A stretch of 64,000 nt of DNA from Paragonimus westermani (GCA_008508345.1 QNGE01001238.1:1-64000), one strand, 5' to 3'. Counted from the first letter of the stretch, positions 25,901 to 35,420 are shown. Notes: generated from the sequence alone by a model not told the origin. Numbers and translations: made by a program.

Positions 25901-25966
25901 TCTGCAACCAAGCTCAAAGGACACACCGTAGTCATTAAACGACCACGTTTAATGTTGCAGCCATAA
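7430..25966 (+). CDS. USP20/33: USP20/USP33-like ubiquitin carboxyl-terminal hydrolase, C-terminal five exons
   Basis: Exons 7430-7623, 10678-10777, 14935-15037, 20435-20820 and 25460-25966 all have AG/GT junctions with matching phases (0-2, 2-0, 0-1, 1-0, 0-stop), giving 429 in-frame codons plus TAA. They encode two tandem DUSP domains. The first runs from YISRPWF through AEPGPI to EFGGGP; the second from YAISSNWF through PIDNS to IYGGGP. A tandem C-terminal DUSP pair with an AEPGPI/GPIDN signature is the family hallmark of USP20 and USP33, enzymes that remove ubiquitin from substrates in cytoplasm and perinuclear compartments. The linker carries a C-x2-C-x2-C cluster. The Ser/Asp-rich tail after DUSP2 has no recognised domain. 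The catalytic Cys and His boxes are not in the window. Orthology to USP20 versus USP33 cannot be resolved. Introns total about 17 kb and are full of antisense LINE debris. Confidence 0.9.
7624..7999 (+). other. Intron sequence between USP exons, no feature
   Basis: Intron starting with GTAAGT. Nothing recognisable before the LINE fragment that begins near 8000. Confidence 0.5.
8000..9190 (-). mobile_element. Non-LTR retrotransposon fragment, RT palm to C-terminus
   Basis: On the minus strand the segment 8830-9130 shows a reverse transcriptase palm: NSSFLFNRVMGDIL (motif B region) then DTEYTDDTTLFG, a YxDD motif C with Thr for Ala. Continuing 3', broken frames show GPVLLYRTET and NPINAEDACALSV (thumb region, near 8530-8640) and then a C-terminal block with GRCRL and HPNR near 8210-8290. 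It is 5'-truncated and riddled with stops. The family differs from the RTE-like copies. It resembles the LINE type of the fragment at 15520-16110. It lies antisense in USP intron 1 of this window. Confidence 0.75.
9191..10677. other. Intron, nothing assignable
   Basis: A minus-strand frame at 9500-9745 and others at 9835-10122 are open for 80-95 codons but match no domain I recognise. They could be decayed repeat sequence. The 3' end is the acceptor CCCATTAG of the next USP exon. Confidence 0.4.
10678..10777 (+). CDS. USP20/33: USP20/33-like exon: end of first DUSP and Cys-rich linker
   Basis: This 100-base exon lies between acceptor CCCATTAG and donor GTAAGT and completes the split codon from the previous exon (GA+G, Glu). 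It encodes FGGGPLL, the conserved GGGP end of a DUSP domain, followed by a C-SP-C-PT-C cluster and a basic helix ending MLLFDR. The family has a CxxC-containing linker at this place. Leaving phase is 0. Confidence 0.88.
10778..13749. other. Intron with a TA microsatellite, otherwise nothing seen
   Basis: Apart from the TA run at 11864-11906 no repeat, exon or RNA gene could be supported. Open frames on both strands are short and compositionally ordinary. Confidence 0.5.
11864..11906. repeat. (TA)n microsatellite
   Basis: About 21 uninterrupted TA units within USP intron 2 of this window. Two further TA runs flank the assembly gap near 19.5 kb. Confidence 0.98.
13750..14190 (-). mobile_element. 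Non-LTR retrotransposon endonuclease fragment
   Basis: Minus-strand frames at 13866-14147 and 13757-13957 contain endonuclease landmarks of a LINE: VHMGISAVLTNEAEV followed by WIPVDNRPCISRL, then after a frameshift VIPIGDLNVLVGRL (the GDxNxxxG motif). The fragment stops soon after this block. It lies downstream (minus-strand sense) of the RT fragment at 15520-16110, the wrong order for one intact element, so the two are separate insertions or a rearranged one. Confidence 0.65.
14191..14934. other. Intron, nothing recognised
   Basis: No repeat or coding signal noted. The sequence ends in a T-rich tract and the acceptor TTTGTTTCAG of the next USP exon. Confidence 0.5.
14935..15037 (+). CDS. 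USP20/33: USP20/33-like exon: start of second DUSP domain
   Basis: The exon lies between acceptor TTTGTTTCAG and donor GTAAGT, phase 0 to phase 1 (34 codons plus 1 base). It encodes AFEQCEPIAESRG, then YAISSNWFGSWRRFVEGKSL, matching the beta-strand/helix start of the second DUSP of the USP20/33 family, where an aromatic-xIS-x2-WF-x2-W pattern is expected. Confidence 0.9.
15038..15519. other. Intron, nothing recognised
   Basis: Starts with the GTAAGT donor. A plus-strand frame at 15077-15370 is open for 97 codons without a recognisable domain or splice signals, and is treated as chance. Confidence 0.5.
15520..16110 (-). mobile_element. Non-LTR retrotransposon RT fragment
   Basis: On the minus strand a broken frame reads PDAKLTETKYGDDHLLL (motif C with YGDD) at about 15960-16000. 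After a frame change it continues VTSTFFIVGGQIIETV and PTHLGDTMSS, the post-palm block usual for LINEs. Traces of the thumb (RLSVFN) appear near 15560. It belongs to the same LINE type as 8000-9190 by motif layout. It is truncated at both ends and antisense in USP intron 3 of this window. Confidence 0.7.
16111..19434. other. Intron, unassigned open frames only
   Basis: Two long minus-strand frames (16686-17078, 130 codons; 17290-17652, 120 codons) have no recognisable domain, no matching copy elsewhere in the window and no plausible splice setting. They may be decayed repeats. The rest shows nothing I can name. Confidence 0.4.
19435..19984. repeat. (TA)n microsatellite containing the assembly gap
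   Basis: A TA run at 19435-19470 leads into 485 N (19471-19955) and resumes at 19956-19984. The gap is therefore most likely unresolved TA microsatellite or something embedded in it. Long apparent ORFs across it are artefacts of N. Confidence 0.97.
19985..20434. other. Intron, no feature
   Basis: No coding or repeat signal. It ends at the acceptor CATAACAG, preceded by a T-rich stretch. Confidence 0.5.
20435..20820 (+). CDS. USP20/33: USP20/33-like exon: end of second DUSP and start of tail
   Basis: The exon follows acceptor CATAACAG and completes the split Arg codon (C+GA). It encodes RVPRPIDNSDIAHYR, corresponding to the family's GPIDN signature, then LFDSCWDLLLRIYGGGP, the DUSP closing helix and GGGP motif. 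About 60 further residues are rich in Ser, Pro and Asp. The 3' end is uncertain: donor GTCAGA after 20820, or GTGAAG after 20814. Both leave phase 0 and both join the next exon in frame. Confidence 0.88.
20821..22412. other. Intron, no feature
   Basis: Nothing recognised beyond short chance frames. A minus-strand phrase near 21780 resembles one at 37810 (both read as tgatgaag, a short gap, then aagggaat) but the similarity is too short to call a repeat. Confidence 0.45.
22413..22750. mobile_element. Fold-back element: inverted tails around a tRNA-like core
   Basis: The left arm (22413-22540) and the reverse complement of the right arm (22635-22750) align over about 115 bases at roughly three-quarters identity. 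Shared phrases include GATAGACT or its variant, CAGCC, CTAGA and CAGTAGTGCA. The centre (22565-22635) is tRNA-like: GTGGCGTAATGATC as an A-box-like part and GGAGTTCTAATCCCGG as a B-box-like part. The arms are the tail of the dispersed family also seen at 29740-30110, 50101-50497 and 63400-64000. The arrangement looks like a head-to-head pair that lost both heads and one core. No target duplication was identified. Confidence 0.75.
22751..25459. other. Intron, no feature
   Basis: No exon or repeat supported. Minus-strand frames near 23188-23433 and 23845-24051 lack recognisable domains. The stretch ends in a T-rich tract and the acceptor TTTTTGTAG of the terminal USP exon. Confidence 0.5.
25460..25966 (+). 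CDS. USP20/33: USP20/33-like terminal exon: Ser/Asp-rich tail
   Basis: The frame is open from the acceptor TTTTTGTAG to TAA at 25964, 168 codons, and is phase-compatible with the preceding exon. The product begins PPLIGTSND, is rich in Ser, Asp, Gly and His, and ends with a basic stretch VVIKRPRLMLQP. No domain is recognised. Membership in the USP gene is inferred from strand, phase and the absence of any other upstream exon; it could instead belong to another transcript. No canonical AATAAA was seen in the next 400 bases, only an AGTAAA near 26034. Confidence 0.65.
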   Translation, partial: PPLIGTSNDSLNSSSPRCSAYKIVSVNGDGESGIYSTEHASFTNYSSAEFPDGDHPLHPHVSQLDTSYISLSAENLVSLHGKDDWDESGCSSLAFHDLTDGAAHLNGFHSRSAGHVNTMKSDTGLLFPEGSNTAFYFRSIEGSDGNLSATKLKGHTVVIKRPRLMLQP

Positions 25967-27474
25967 ATCCATCCATCTATAATGTGTGTACATCTTATTC
26001 TCGATACCTCTCTGCTGCTACGCCACTGTGATAAGTAAATATGACGCGACGGAAACTGCTGTTGTGTACCGATATGTGCTCTCTCTCATGTCCTTTTCCA
26101 AGCCGCTTTTTTGGACCTGTTGGTTTTTATCTCCCAGAGATGGTTGTTCCACCTGATGCAATCGCTTTTGTTTCATTCTCCTACCGACCTTGACGTTTCT
26201 TCCTTTTGTTCACTAAGTGCTTTGTCTGCGACGATTCCAGTCTCTTTCTGACTGTTTGTCTCATCAATGTGACATATCTTCCGACTGATTGTTTGATAAT
26301 TACTCACTTTCCGTACGTATGCCGTGGATCGATTTAATTACTGTGCTTTGGCCCGCCTATGGTTTCCCACCTTGGTGGTTGTAAGATTCATCAGACGGTT
26401 CATTCGCAGACGCTCACAATATACATTTTAATGACGTGAGGCGTCTTGATAATCCTTGCCCCTAAATGTCTGTGGTGGTTAGCCTCCTCTTTCCTTGTGT
26501 TCGTGCGCGTTTGGGCCTCAGGGGATATGACTGTGGTCTCGTAACTGTCACAGGAGAATTTGGTCAAACCATAGGCTATAACTGGCCGACCATGGCCCTG
26601 TTCAATCTTTCATATTGACATAATCTAAAAAAGGTCCCATTATTATCGTCATCCGGATACTCACCAACCTGTTCCTAGCAGCTGAATAGTTATATACCTT
26701 ACCTTGGATCTCTTACTGGTTTGTGTTTAGGTCGGGTTTTGTGTAATTCGAGAACGGGCACAAATCCGAATGAATATGTTGTAGACACTATAGGTAAGTA
26801 GCAGGATACCTTTCCTTCGGTTAACAAGTTTGTTTTGGACTCACCTGATGGTCGTTCTATTGTTACTAAAGCCTACCGTTTAACGCGCCTCTAGGTGGAC
26901 CTCAAACCAGACCACCCAATGTAGTGCTTACTGGGATTGATTGCTACTATTAAGTGACCGTATCATAGCTGGCAACTAACATCATTACGTGAACTTATAA
27001 TACGCTGACCATACATTTGCGGGGAGCACAAGATGGATGGGTTTTCAAGTTGGCGTAATTGCTGTTAAATATCTTTTTCTATCGATGTCCCTTTTCGACC
27101 TTCTTTCAGTTCCGCAAATGTTTCCAGAATACACCCATCCGTCAGCTGCCCGGAGTTTCTCTGCTTCATTCCATCCACAGTTGAGTTGATGACATAAATT
27201 TTATTCCTTCGCTACATACCTTGTAATTCACGTTTGAATCGGTTTTTTGAAGTTCCCTAATTTTCGGTACAGCTCCCGTCAGCGTTTCCATTGAGTCTGA
27301 GAATTGGGTATGCATGGCACAAGTGATTGCGTGTTCCTTGTTTGCAGCAAGCAGCACACAAACTCCCACAACTTTGGCCGATTTTTCGACACATTGTAGC
27401 TAAAAGGCGTTCACTAAATGCACAATCCTTATTGTCCGCCTCGCTGGTTGCAATGCTACACGCGCGCCCGCGTT
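25967..27474. other. Intergenic, probable 3' UTR then unassigned
   Basis: The first few hundred bases are T-rich and probably 3' UTR of the USP gene. Nothing else could be named. Confidence 0.45.
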
Positions 27475-27880
27475 TATTAATCAGAATTGCGGTCCACAGC
27501 ATCCCAGTTTATGCTCACACCTCGTGTGCACTTTTTCCCGGTCCGTATATGTGACCGGCGCTTTCTGTCGGGGGTTTTCCGACCGGTATTCCTCGTTCGT
27601 TGGGCGATGTCTTGTCTGGTCACTCGTGTTGTCCGCAATCTCTCCACTGTCGGCTTTGACCGTATTCTACGCCCGTGTCGAGATATTACTCCGAGTGTTG
27701 GGATGATTGTGCCTCCGATCTGGTCATCCATCCCATTTTCCCTACCATGTCTCGTCTGTTGGTGTGATCCGGTCGCCCACGCTGTCTCGATTCGCTCGCC
27801 GTGGGCTTTTGGATGTACTTCCTCCCGCCGAGAGTTGGAATACTCGCACCTCCAGTTTGATAATCTACCACAATATGGAG
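27475..27880 (-). repeat. Dispersed repeat family D, copy 1, with internal tandem duplication
   Basis: On the minus strand the 3' part (27475-27640) matches copies at 31085-31275, 41276-41425 and 45140-45305. Shared blocks are CGAGGAAT, CCCGACAGAA, a CACAC-type stretch and an ending close to TTCATAAACGC. Upstream of it two units of about 140 bases each (about 27717-27860 and 27570-27716) resemble one another, for example in GGAGG followed by a shared CCAAC-CTCGG block and ACAGACGAGACAT versus CCAGACAAGACAT. A 158-codon open frame crosses them but has no known domain. Confidence 0.7.
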
Positions 27881-29739
27881 GACTTCTGGGCTGTTGCAAC
27901 CAGCTGCCCGTCTTGTCAGCTTCGTAGAAATGGCTTAAAAATATAAGTCGCATTGGGTGTCAAAAAGCCCTCGGACACGGAACGGAATCTGCAAGTTGAC
28001 ATTAGTAAAGTCGAGAATTGCTACATTCCGGGCAACCTGTTGGGACTGTGGTCTGCTATCCATTTTCGATGAAAGCGTACACACCCCATGGAGATGGTCA
28101 CGCGCACCTGATCGTATGTTGTGGAGGCATAATTCAAAACATCTTGATTGTCCTCAGCTGGATAGAATTTAACGAACTAGAATCAGTTATAGTCTGTGGA
28201 GGTACTAGGTGCCAATGATTGGACCTACGTTCGTTTAATATACCAGGAAAACTAAACGGTCGCAGTGTTGGGTCAACTTCATAATATGCTAGATGTTTTT
28301 GTATGGGATGACAGCTGACTACTACTTAGTTGTCATAACCAGTTTTCATTAATGACGAATGTTTACATCACTGGTCTACCGGACTTCTGATAAAAGTGCG
28401 CAAACATATCAGTCAACTCGTGGGATAGAGAGTGCTGTTCACAGCCAGCTGGATTTCATGGTTTTAGGGCATTAACCAGAGCCAGATCCGTACTTTTCGT
28501 CCCTAAAAACTAATTGGTAAACTCGGCCTCGTGGTTTGAATTGGTTGGTGAGAGCTTACTATTTATTTTATGAATAAAAGATTTGAACCGCTCACACTGT
28601 AACTTACTGAACGTGTGTTCACATACTTCGTTTTCAGAGATGGAACAGTTATTTGAATAAAAGTTGAGTGGTGGAATAGGATACAATTATCTGTCTGATA
28701 ACTGCTTTCAAAGCCAACTTATTGTAGTCGAACAAACGACTTGACTGACGATTCACGAGCACCTTGTAAATAAGTGATATTGGTTTTCCTGTCCTCATTT
28801 TCTGTAGTTCACGGCCAGTGTGATGCTCCAAAAGTCTGATGGATTTACGCTTCCAGTTTCACAAAACATTCACATAACAAGGACATTGCTAAGGCAGTTT
28901 CTCAACTTTCTGATAACTCCCTTTGGGTATGCGTTTTACCCTCTTTTCAGTGGCGCAGATTGAGGAGCAAGCTATTTGGCCTGTCGCATTTTCGTTCGTT
29001 AAAGGTGTCGTTCTGGTGATCAGACAGTAGTTTACACGCTCCCATGTTAGTTCTATTGCATTAGACGGTGATCTATCGATAATGTTTTCTGCGTACGTCT
29101 GTGCTTGAACTGAATTCAGAACCTCATCACAGGAATTTACTGAAGCCCCATCGTACGGACATTCGAGTTTCCGGAGGTGAGCCTACCGACGTAACAGGTC
29201 ATTAAAGTAAAGTTAACACCTATTCAAACCATAGAATGGCTGATCCGTTCTTGCTGATATCCGTGTCCGGATTAGTCTAAGTTAATGGACACTGGCACTA
29301 TAGGTGTTCTGCGGTGTGCTACTTGTAGCTTTTCCCATATCCCACATTCGGCTTAAGCTCGTAGACTCAAGGCTAGGACAGAAGTGTTTGTTTCACAGCT
29401 GACTCATACCCGTAGCCAGGCTACGGAGCAAAATGAAGTCCCTCTATCGGAAACAAAGTGGTATTTGGTAACCGCTAAAACCATTGTTACGAAAATATAC
29501 CAATAAAACAACAGCAGGCTGGACGTTAGCCACGAAAAATTGGCTGGTTATTTAGAACACTAGCTAAATCGGTCTTACTTTCGATGAGAGAATCGGAAAC
29601 CTTGAGACATGCTGAAAACTGGAGAGTATGGAAGACAAAAGGCAGCCTGTATCTCAGTTCCTGAAAACGAAGGACGTACGTTATATGTAACAGTCAAGGG
29701 TCTGTTTCCGGCAATCAAAGAACATCAACTACCAGGTTT
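27881..29739. other. Intergenic, nothing recognised
   Basis: No gene, repeat or RNA signal could be supported. Confidence 0.45.
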
Positions 29740-30110
29740 AATGGGATCAGTTATTTCGACGTGTCTCGGAAGTCCTAGTCGTGGGATTATCGATTGGAGT
29801 TAACAGGACAATTACTGTCTCCTCTCGAGGTGATCGGGTAACCTGATCATTGCTCACAAGGGAAAATGGTTGAGCGTTCAGATGTGAATTCGGACGTGCC
29901 CAATGTGAGATGAATGGCACGCTGGTGAACACGGTTGTCTCGTTAAAGCGTGGCCTGAGTCCATATCGCGGCTGTGGCAAGGGTATGCACTAGTGACGAG
30001 CTCTAATCGGAGAGAAACTCGGGTCTAGTGCTTTTTTTTCGAAAGAAGCCGGCTGGGAAATCTATCTAAATACGAAGGCTGTGATCAAATGTGAGTGATG
30101 TTTAACTTGA
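29740..30110 (+). mobile_element. tRNA-core dispersed element, full-length-like copy
   Basis: This copy shows the family layout. A head of about 170 bases contains GGATTATCGATTGGAGTTAA. A tRNA-like core lies at 29911-29980 (GGCACGCTGGTGAACACGG as A-box-like region, degraded B-box). A tail of about 130 bases includes CTCGGGTCTAGTGC and ends near CAAATGTGAGTG. It aligns throughout with the minus-strand copy at 50101-50497. SINEs normally carry the tRNA part at the 5' end; here it is central. Family assignment to SINE or to a non-autonomous DNA element is open. Confidence 0.7.
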
Positions 30111-31084
30111 AGAAGATAAGATACTCAATTTGGCTGCTTCAAGCACAGTTACTATCTTCATGTGAATAATTCACCGCGCCGATGCGTAACGGCTCCCAGT
30201 TTGTTCATCCCAGTTCACTGTCACGGAATGGTCGTTTACGGAACCCTCGTGTCGCACTTTTCCAGGTGATATTCAGAATTGCGCTCTCTTGTGATCCAAA
30301 TTCCACAATACGATGTGAATTTTATCCTCACGGCAAACGGAATATTACTTGTTTGGTTAAATTGTCCGCACAGCAGTTGCCTCGAGGTGGGTCTTCTGCG
30401 ATCCCGGATATGCACCTCGATCTTTGAAGCTGAGTATGCACCAACACGGCTTCAATTAGGTCGATACCTGCTAAGTGAAGTACGTTAGTGTTTAAGATTG
30501 TATGCGACCACCAAATGCTCAGGCTAAATCACGTATTCTAAATGGAGGCTGTTCATGTTCCCCGTTTTTCGCTGTTTTATTCTTCAGGCAGGAGTCCCTC
30601 CAAACGCTCTAAGGCTTCTGTTAACGATGCTGGTCTTATGCATGAGCTCTCAACCCCGATGCTTGAGACAAAGCAGTTGACAGATTGTCACTCAGGTAGC
30701 TGAATTTGGCACCGTCTCCGTTGATACGGATCGGAGACATGGTTATGGTTCCCCCACCACGATCGCGATCACTTCCACAGTTCTTCACTATGCATAGATA
30801 GAGTGCTCGTATTTGTAAACAGCGGCACGCACATGGTTGACCGACGTAACAGGCTTCCAGCAACGAAATTTTCTGTCCAGCAAACGCCACTCATTGAAGT
30901 ATTGGAATTAGACGTCGTCCTCCCAGATTTTTCGGGCTACTATCATTTTTACGGTCACAAGCTTAACGGTTTTATGACCAAGGTACAATCTCCTGTTCAC
31001 CGCCGTGACTATAAAGATCCCTACTATGATGGCTGCGGATCTTTCAACACTCGACAGAATACCTCAACGCGGCTGTGAGATGTG
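30111..31084. other. Intergenic, nothing recognised
   Basis: Short open frames only. Confidence 0.45.
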
Positions 31085-31275
31085 TGTAAAGTCTCACAGC
31101 GAACGGATGAACCATCGTCCAACGAGATGGGACGAACGGACGAGGAATGGCAGGCGAAAAACGCCCGACAGAATGTGTCAGCCACACACAAACTGGACAG
31201 AAGTCCACACGATGCGTGAGCGGAAATCGCCTATGTTGTTGACAGGAATTCCGGTTCATAAACGCTAGCGCGCGC
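31085..31275 (+). repeat. Dispersed repeat family D, copy 2
   Basis: The plus strand matches the other family D copies, with CGAACGGACGAGGAATGGCA, AAAACGCCCGACAGAA, GTCAGCCACACAC and the terminal GGTTCATAAACGC followed by a short CG-rich run. There is no coding potential beyond chance. Confidence 0.75.
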
Positions 31276-34159
31276 TTGATGTGGGAACGAGCGAGTTGGA
31301 CAATGAAGGTCGTGCTTTACTGAACGACTTGTTACAATTAGACTGCACTGTCGCTTTCGTACATGCAAGGGACGCATCCTAACTTTTACATGCTGTTCAT
31401 CAGGGCGATAGCTTTAAACCTGAAGGGGACCAGGCGCACACATTCACATGAGCGTTTGGTTGAGCTGATGCACTCAACCAGGCAGTCAAACCTAATTGCT
31501 GAATTGTTTTAGCAGACACCTGTTACGTCATTTGTTTTGGTGCTTGAGAGCCTAGAATCGCAATCTAGTGGTCCTTTCCTAGCGCAAACCTATGGACCAC
31601 GTGTCGATTTAACAGCACGGTAAACCCTTTGTGTTCCTGGCATTTCACGTACTTATGGTATTTTCTCCGCAAATCACTGTTGAACCTGTTATGTCATGAA
31701 GAAGATGGGGTTGAGCGTCATGAAGATGTTCTTTCCTGTCTTCACTGTCTGTCTTGTTCGGAAAGATTATGAAAACCTTATTGTGTTCATCGTTCAGGTG
31801 CCTTTGTTGTTTTAACCCAACTGTTCTAGGGTCTGCATTCTCGATCTGTATCTTCTAGTGTACATGGTATATCTTCTTTGAAACGTTGAGATTTTCTCTC
31901 CGCTGATGAGTTTTTCACTCATATCTAACCTTCAACGCTTACTTGTTGATGTGCAATGAACGGGCTGGCAAATGTGAACGGAATGTTTGGTCCTGACTAG
32001 CTTATGCCTCTTGTTCATCTTTGTGCACCACCTGTCCCGTCGTACACATCAAAGAAAATGGTTGTTCCGTAGACGAGTAGTTGTAATTTAACAACCACCT
32101 GCACCGGGCCTCGGTGAAAGTGATAATCCTGACGATCATGAATGCCCTCTAGTATTGAAACCCGGCGAGTCAATGCGCTGTCTGTTCGCTCTGGAACAAT
32201 AGTAGAAACTCACTGGGGCACTTATTTGGTCTGTGGTATATCCGGTGAAGACGCCTACAAATATTTCAACTGATTTCATTTCCCCATTCACCTAGACTTC
32301 TCATCAGTAAAATGTATTAGTAGATACCCGTTACTTCAGCCGATGGGATAACGTCTTCCTTCGTGGTTCGTTGGCTGAAACGCTTGTTTACTGGGTCTGG
32401 GTTGCCTAGAAGGTTTGCTATCGTTAATGAATCCTATCCATTACTCGTCGCATCAAAGAATAAATTCACCAGAACTCTGCCTTACAACCCAGCGATGAAA
32501 AATGTATTCGAACACCTGGATCCATTCTTCAAAAAGGTGCCTTCAAACCATCCAGATTAGTAAAGAAAGTTGGGAAAATACCATCATATCAGTGCTTCGA
32601 ACCTATCAAATTACTTTTCATAGAGGTGTTGGCAAAAGCAAGTTGGCCATTGAATCCCCGGTAGAATATTGTTTACACTTTACCTAGAAACCAGCGTACA
32701 ATGAAGCATCCGACGGTAAGTTCAGCTCGGTTTGAAATAGGCACCTTCATACAATCGACCCTTTGATGCTGTCTAAGTAGATGCCCACACGTTTAGAGTT
32801 TAAATTCGTGCTAACTGGCTCAGAATCAAAGAGACCAAAGGGCTAAGAAGGATAGTGATAGTCCTTTCCGATGCGTTCAGTCCAGGTGAACTTATCACGA
32901 CGGCAAGCGAGCTGAAACGTTGCTTCCCCAACGTCAAAAGTTTGCCTGGAGACGAATCTGTTGATGAGCGAAAGTTACTGAGTATCATTCACTGACAAAG
33001 CTCGTAATGGTCCCCGAGACACTCTCATTGGCTTCTGAGGTTTCCATCGGATATGCTGGTTTTGGTCATCTGAACCAGTCCATCGGAAATGTCCAAGGTT
33101 GACGTCCCAGTCATCGAAGCCACCACTTCATTCAAGCACCCCAAATTCCCGAAGATGTGTACACTCGGCTTCTCTGTTTTCGAGCAAATGTTAGATGTGC
33201 GAGTGGCTGTCTCTGGCAGCCCACGGCCTGCCATGGATCATCCTCAAATGACACACAAACGCCATAAAGTTCACGTCCCTCACGAACCAAAAACAATAGA
33301 GCACTTAGATTCGCTGCCGTGTAAGACAACTGTTTGTTAGAACCCCGCTCAAGTACACTAGAACCTGATAACAAAAACAGAACCACAACGATTACTGAAA
33401 AATGCGATTTTTTCGGAACAATTGTTGTAAATCGCACCGTCACTGGTTGCCACAAGAACAGGCAATGGTCATCAAAACTCTTCAGTACCATACAGTAATA
33501 AAGCAAAGGAGGATGCCCTTACAGCAAGCAAAAAATTGGCGGTGTTGGAAGACATCAAGCATGGTGCCTAACTTCGCCTTGCCGATATTCAGTCTTCGGT
33601 TTCCTCTCACTCAGATAGAGGTTATCGCTATAGTGCGAAAGAGGGTGTCCAGTCAAAACCATTTGGAAAGAGTTTACGTAATGATTCCTACATGGTCTGC
33701 TCCACACCAATAGCTCTTATTCCCAGTCTTATGGGAAACAATTCCTTCCTGTGTTCATTCTAGAGTCAACCCATGATGATATGGTCCCAAGCAGTATCCA
33801 CACCAATTATTTTAGTCTGACGAATGGGTTCCTAAAACTCCGACATTTGACGCGTATTCGCAAGTTACAAGTGTCATAGAAACATGATTGTTATCAAATG
33901 TATGTGAAAAAATCCGTACTTCTGGCTACTCTGTTTACCGTGCGGATTGCAAGAGAGCGTCGCTTCCCATGTCAGTTTTTACTCACTCCGTTTTGTTTTT
34001 AGGCGGCGACAGCATCTCCCTCCTTATGTGAGATTGCGCAGGGTTTGCAAATCGAGCATCAGAGCCACAATTCTTTCCTATCTATCTATCACTCGCGTTT
34101 GGACTGTGAGGCACTTCTTTCTTACTTGGGCTCATTTATTACCGTTCGACATTTATCGC
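31276..34159. other. Intergenic, weak retroelement hint only
   Basis: A plus-strand frame at 32363-32560 contains LPYNPAMKNVFEHLDPFF, faintly like the segment after the RT of some retroelements, but I cannot place it. Nothing else was recognised. Confidence 0.35.
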
Positions 34160-34500
34160 ATTTACTTGCCACAGGTAAACGTCTCGCCACAAAATTCTCT
34201 TGAATATATCGTCCTCAACAAGCTGTCATCGACGACACTACAGAAGGTCTGGACACAACACCAGAAAATTCCAAAGACCATCCAGGACATACTTATTTGC
34301 TGGATCTTGTTTTGATTAACGAATACTGATTCGTTGATCAGACTAGTGGGTAAGCCTCCTTTGGCCACATTGATTAATTGATTCTGGTCTTTTAGTTTCT
34401 CTGTTACTGAATCCAACGACTCGCGAAGAAGTGGCTGATCTGCTGGTACAGTCGAACCAACTTTGGTAATATGCGAAACCATTTAATCATTTTTCACGTG
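34160..34500 (+). mobile_element. Decayed LINE endonuclease fragment
   Basis: Broken plus-strand frames read LLDLVLINE (about 34293-34320), then FVDQTS and, after a frameshift, KPPLA, SVTES and SAGTVEPTL. This is the C-terminal end of a CR1-type endonuclease, where an LDLVLxNE...V pattern followed by PLGxSDH is expected. It may be the 5' part of the element whose RT remnants lie at 35640-36420. Confidence 0.5.
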
Positions 34501-35260
34501 GAGTCCACTTCAGTCGCTTCTAACTGTCAATGTACAAAAAGTCTGTCATGCGACGCTAGTTGGTTAGGTACTGTTTCCGATCTTATCTCCGGATGAATTT
34601 GTCGTCTTGTCGCGCGCAACTATTCCCCGGGGGAGACAATCCGATAAGCCCGAAGTTGCAGAATTGTCGAAAATTACGCAATCGATGTCAATCGGAAATC
34701 TGCTACAACCGTCACAGAACGCAGTTATAAGTTACCAAAATAGAGCATGGAAACAAATGTTCTGTTCAAATGCATGCACCATCATCGTAAGAATTCAACT
34801 CCGGTTCTTTCATTACGTTAAATAAGCGGTCAAAGTATTTCTGAAACTTTTAAATTGCCCTGCCAACATTAGGAGAACATGAGTTGACAAGCCACCAAGT
34901 TCCAGTGAGTATTGGCTGTTCAGATGGTACAGGCCTATATCGGAGGAATAACCAAAGGCAGACGAACAATAACCAGCTGACGAATGGATAAACGCTTGTA
35001 CACGTGATTTGTTAGTTGGCTGCGTGACTTATCTGGCATGAGTTGGCGAGCGTGTTCACACGAATGTGTAAGCGCACGACTGTCTGTTTTCGATCCAGTG
35101 GAAACCAACTTTTCCGATGAGTTACTTATCAGTATGCGTGCTGTCCAGCTCAGTCAGTTTTCACTGCCGAGGCGGTCAATCCCTTGGATCATCTGTTGGA
35201 TTCCGTATGAGACGGTGTGACGAGTGGGTAACAAAGTTCAAATATGAAACTTCCGAGATC
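34501..35260. other. Intergenic, possibly LINE remnant
   Basis: The stretch lies between endonuclease-like and RT-like remnants and could be the connecting region of one decayed element, but it has no recognisable motif. Confidence 0.35.
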
Positions 35261-35264
35261 CTGG

Positions 35265-35420
35265 CATGGCTTTGTAGCTCAGTTGGTAGGGCGCTTGCTG
35301 CGTTCGAGCATGCTGTTTCTGTGGCTCGCCCGAGTCCAGCCGAAGCCCAGGCTTTTCACGATAAGGCCTCTAAATCATTAAACTGGCCAAACCACTCGCT
35401 GGTAACTGTATGGAAATATC
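35265..35420 (+). mobile_element. tRNA-derived SINE, copy 1
   Basis: The head contains TTTGTAGCTCAGTTGGTAGG, a good tRNA A-box and D-arm (TAGCTCAGTTGG). About 45 bases later comes a decayed B-box (GGCTCGCCCGAGTCC). It is followed by a body, GAAGCCCAGGCTTTTCAC, shared with the copy at 54345-54500. A tRNA gene is unlikely because acceptor-stem pairing is not evident and a shared non-tRNA body follows. Confidence 0.7.

Noticed and set aside
32363..32560. Possible Penelope-like protein fragment
   Set aside because: Only one short phrase is suggestive; no RT or GIY-YIG motif is visible nearby.
35280..35350. tRNA gene at the TAGCTCAGTTGG motif
   Set aside because: Acceptor-stem pairing and an intact B-box are lacking, and the following sequence is shared with another repeat copy; a SINE is the better reading.
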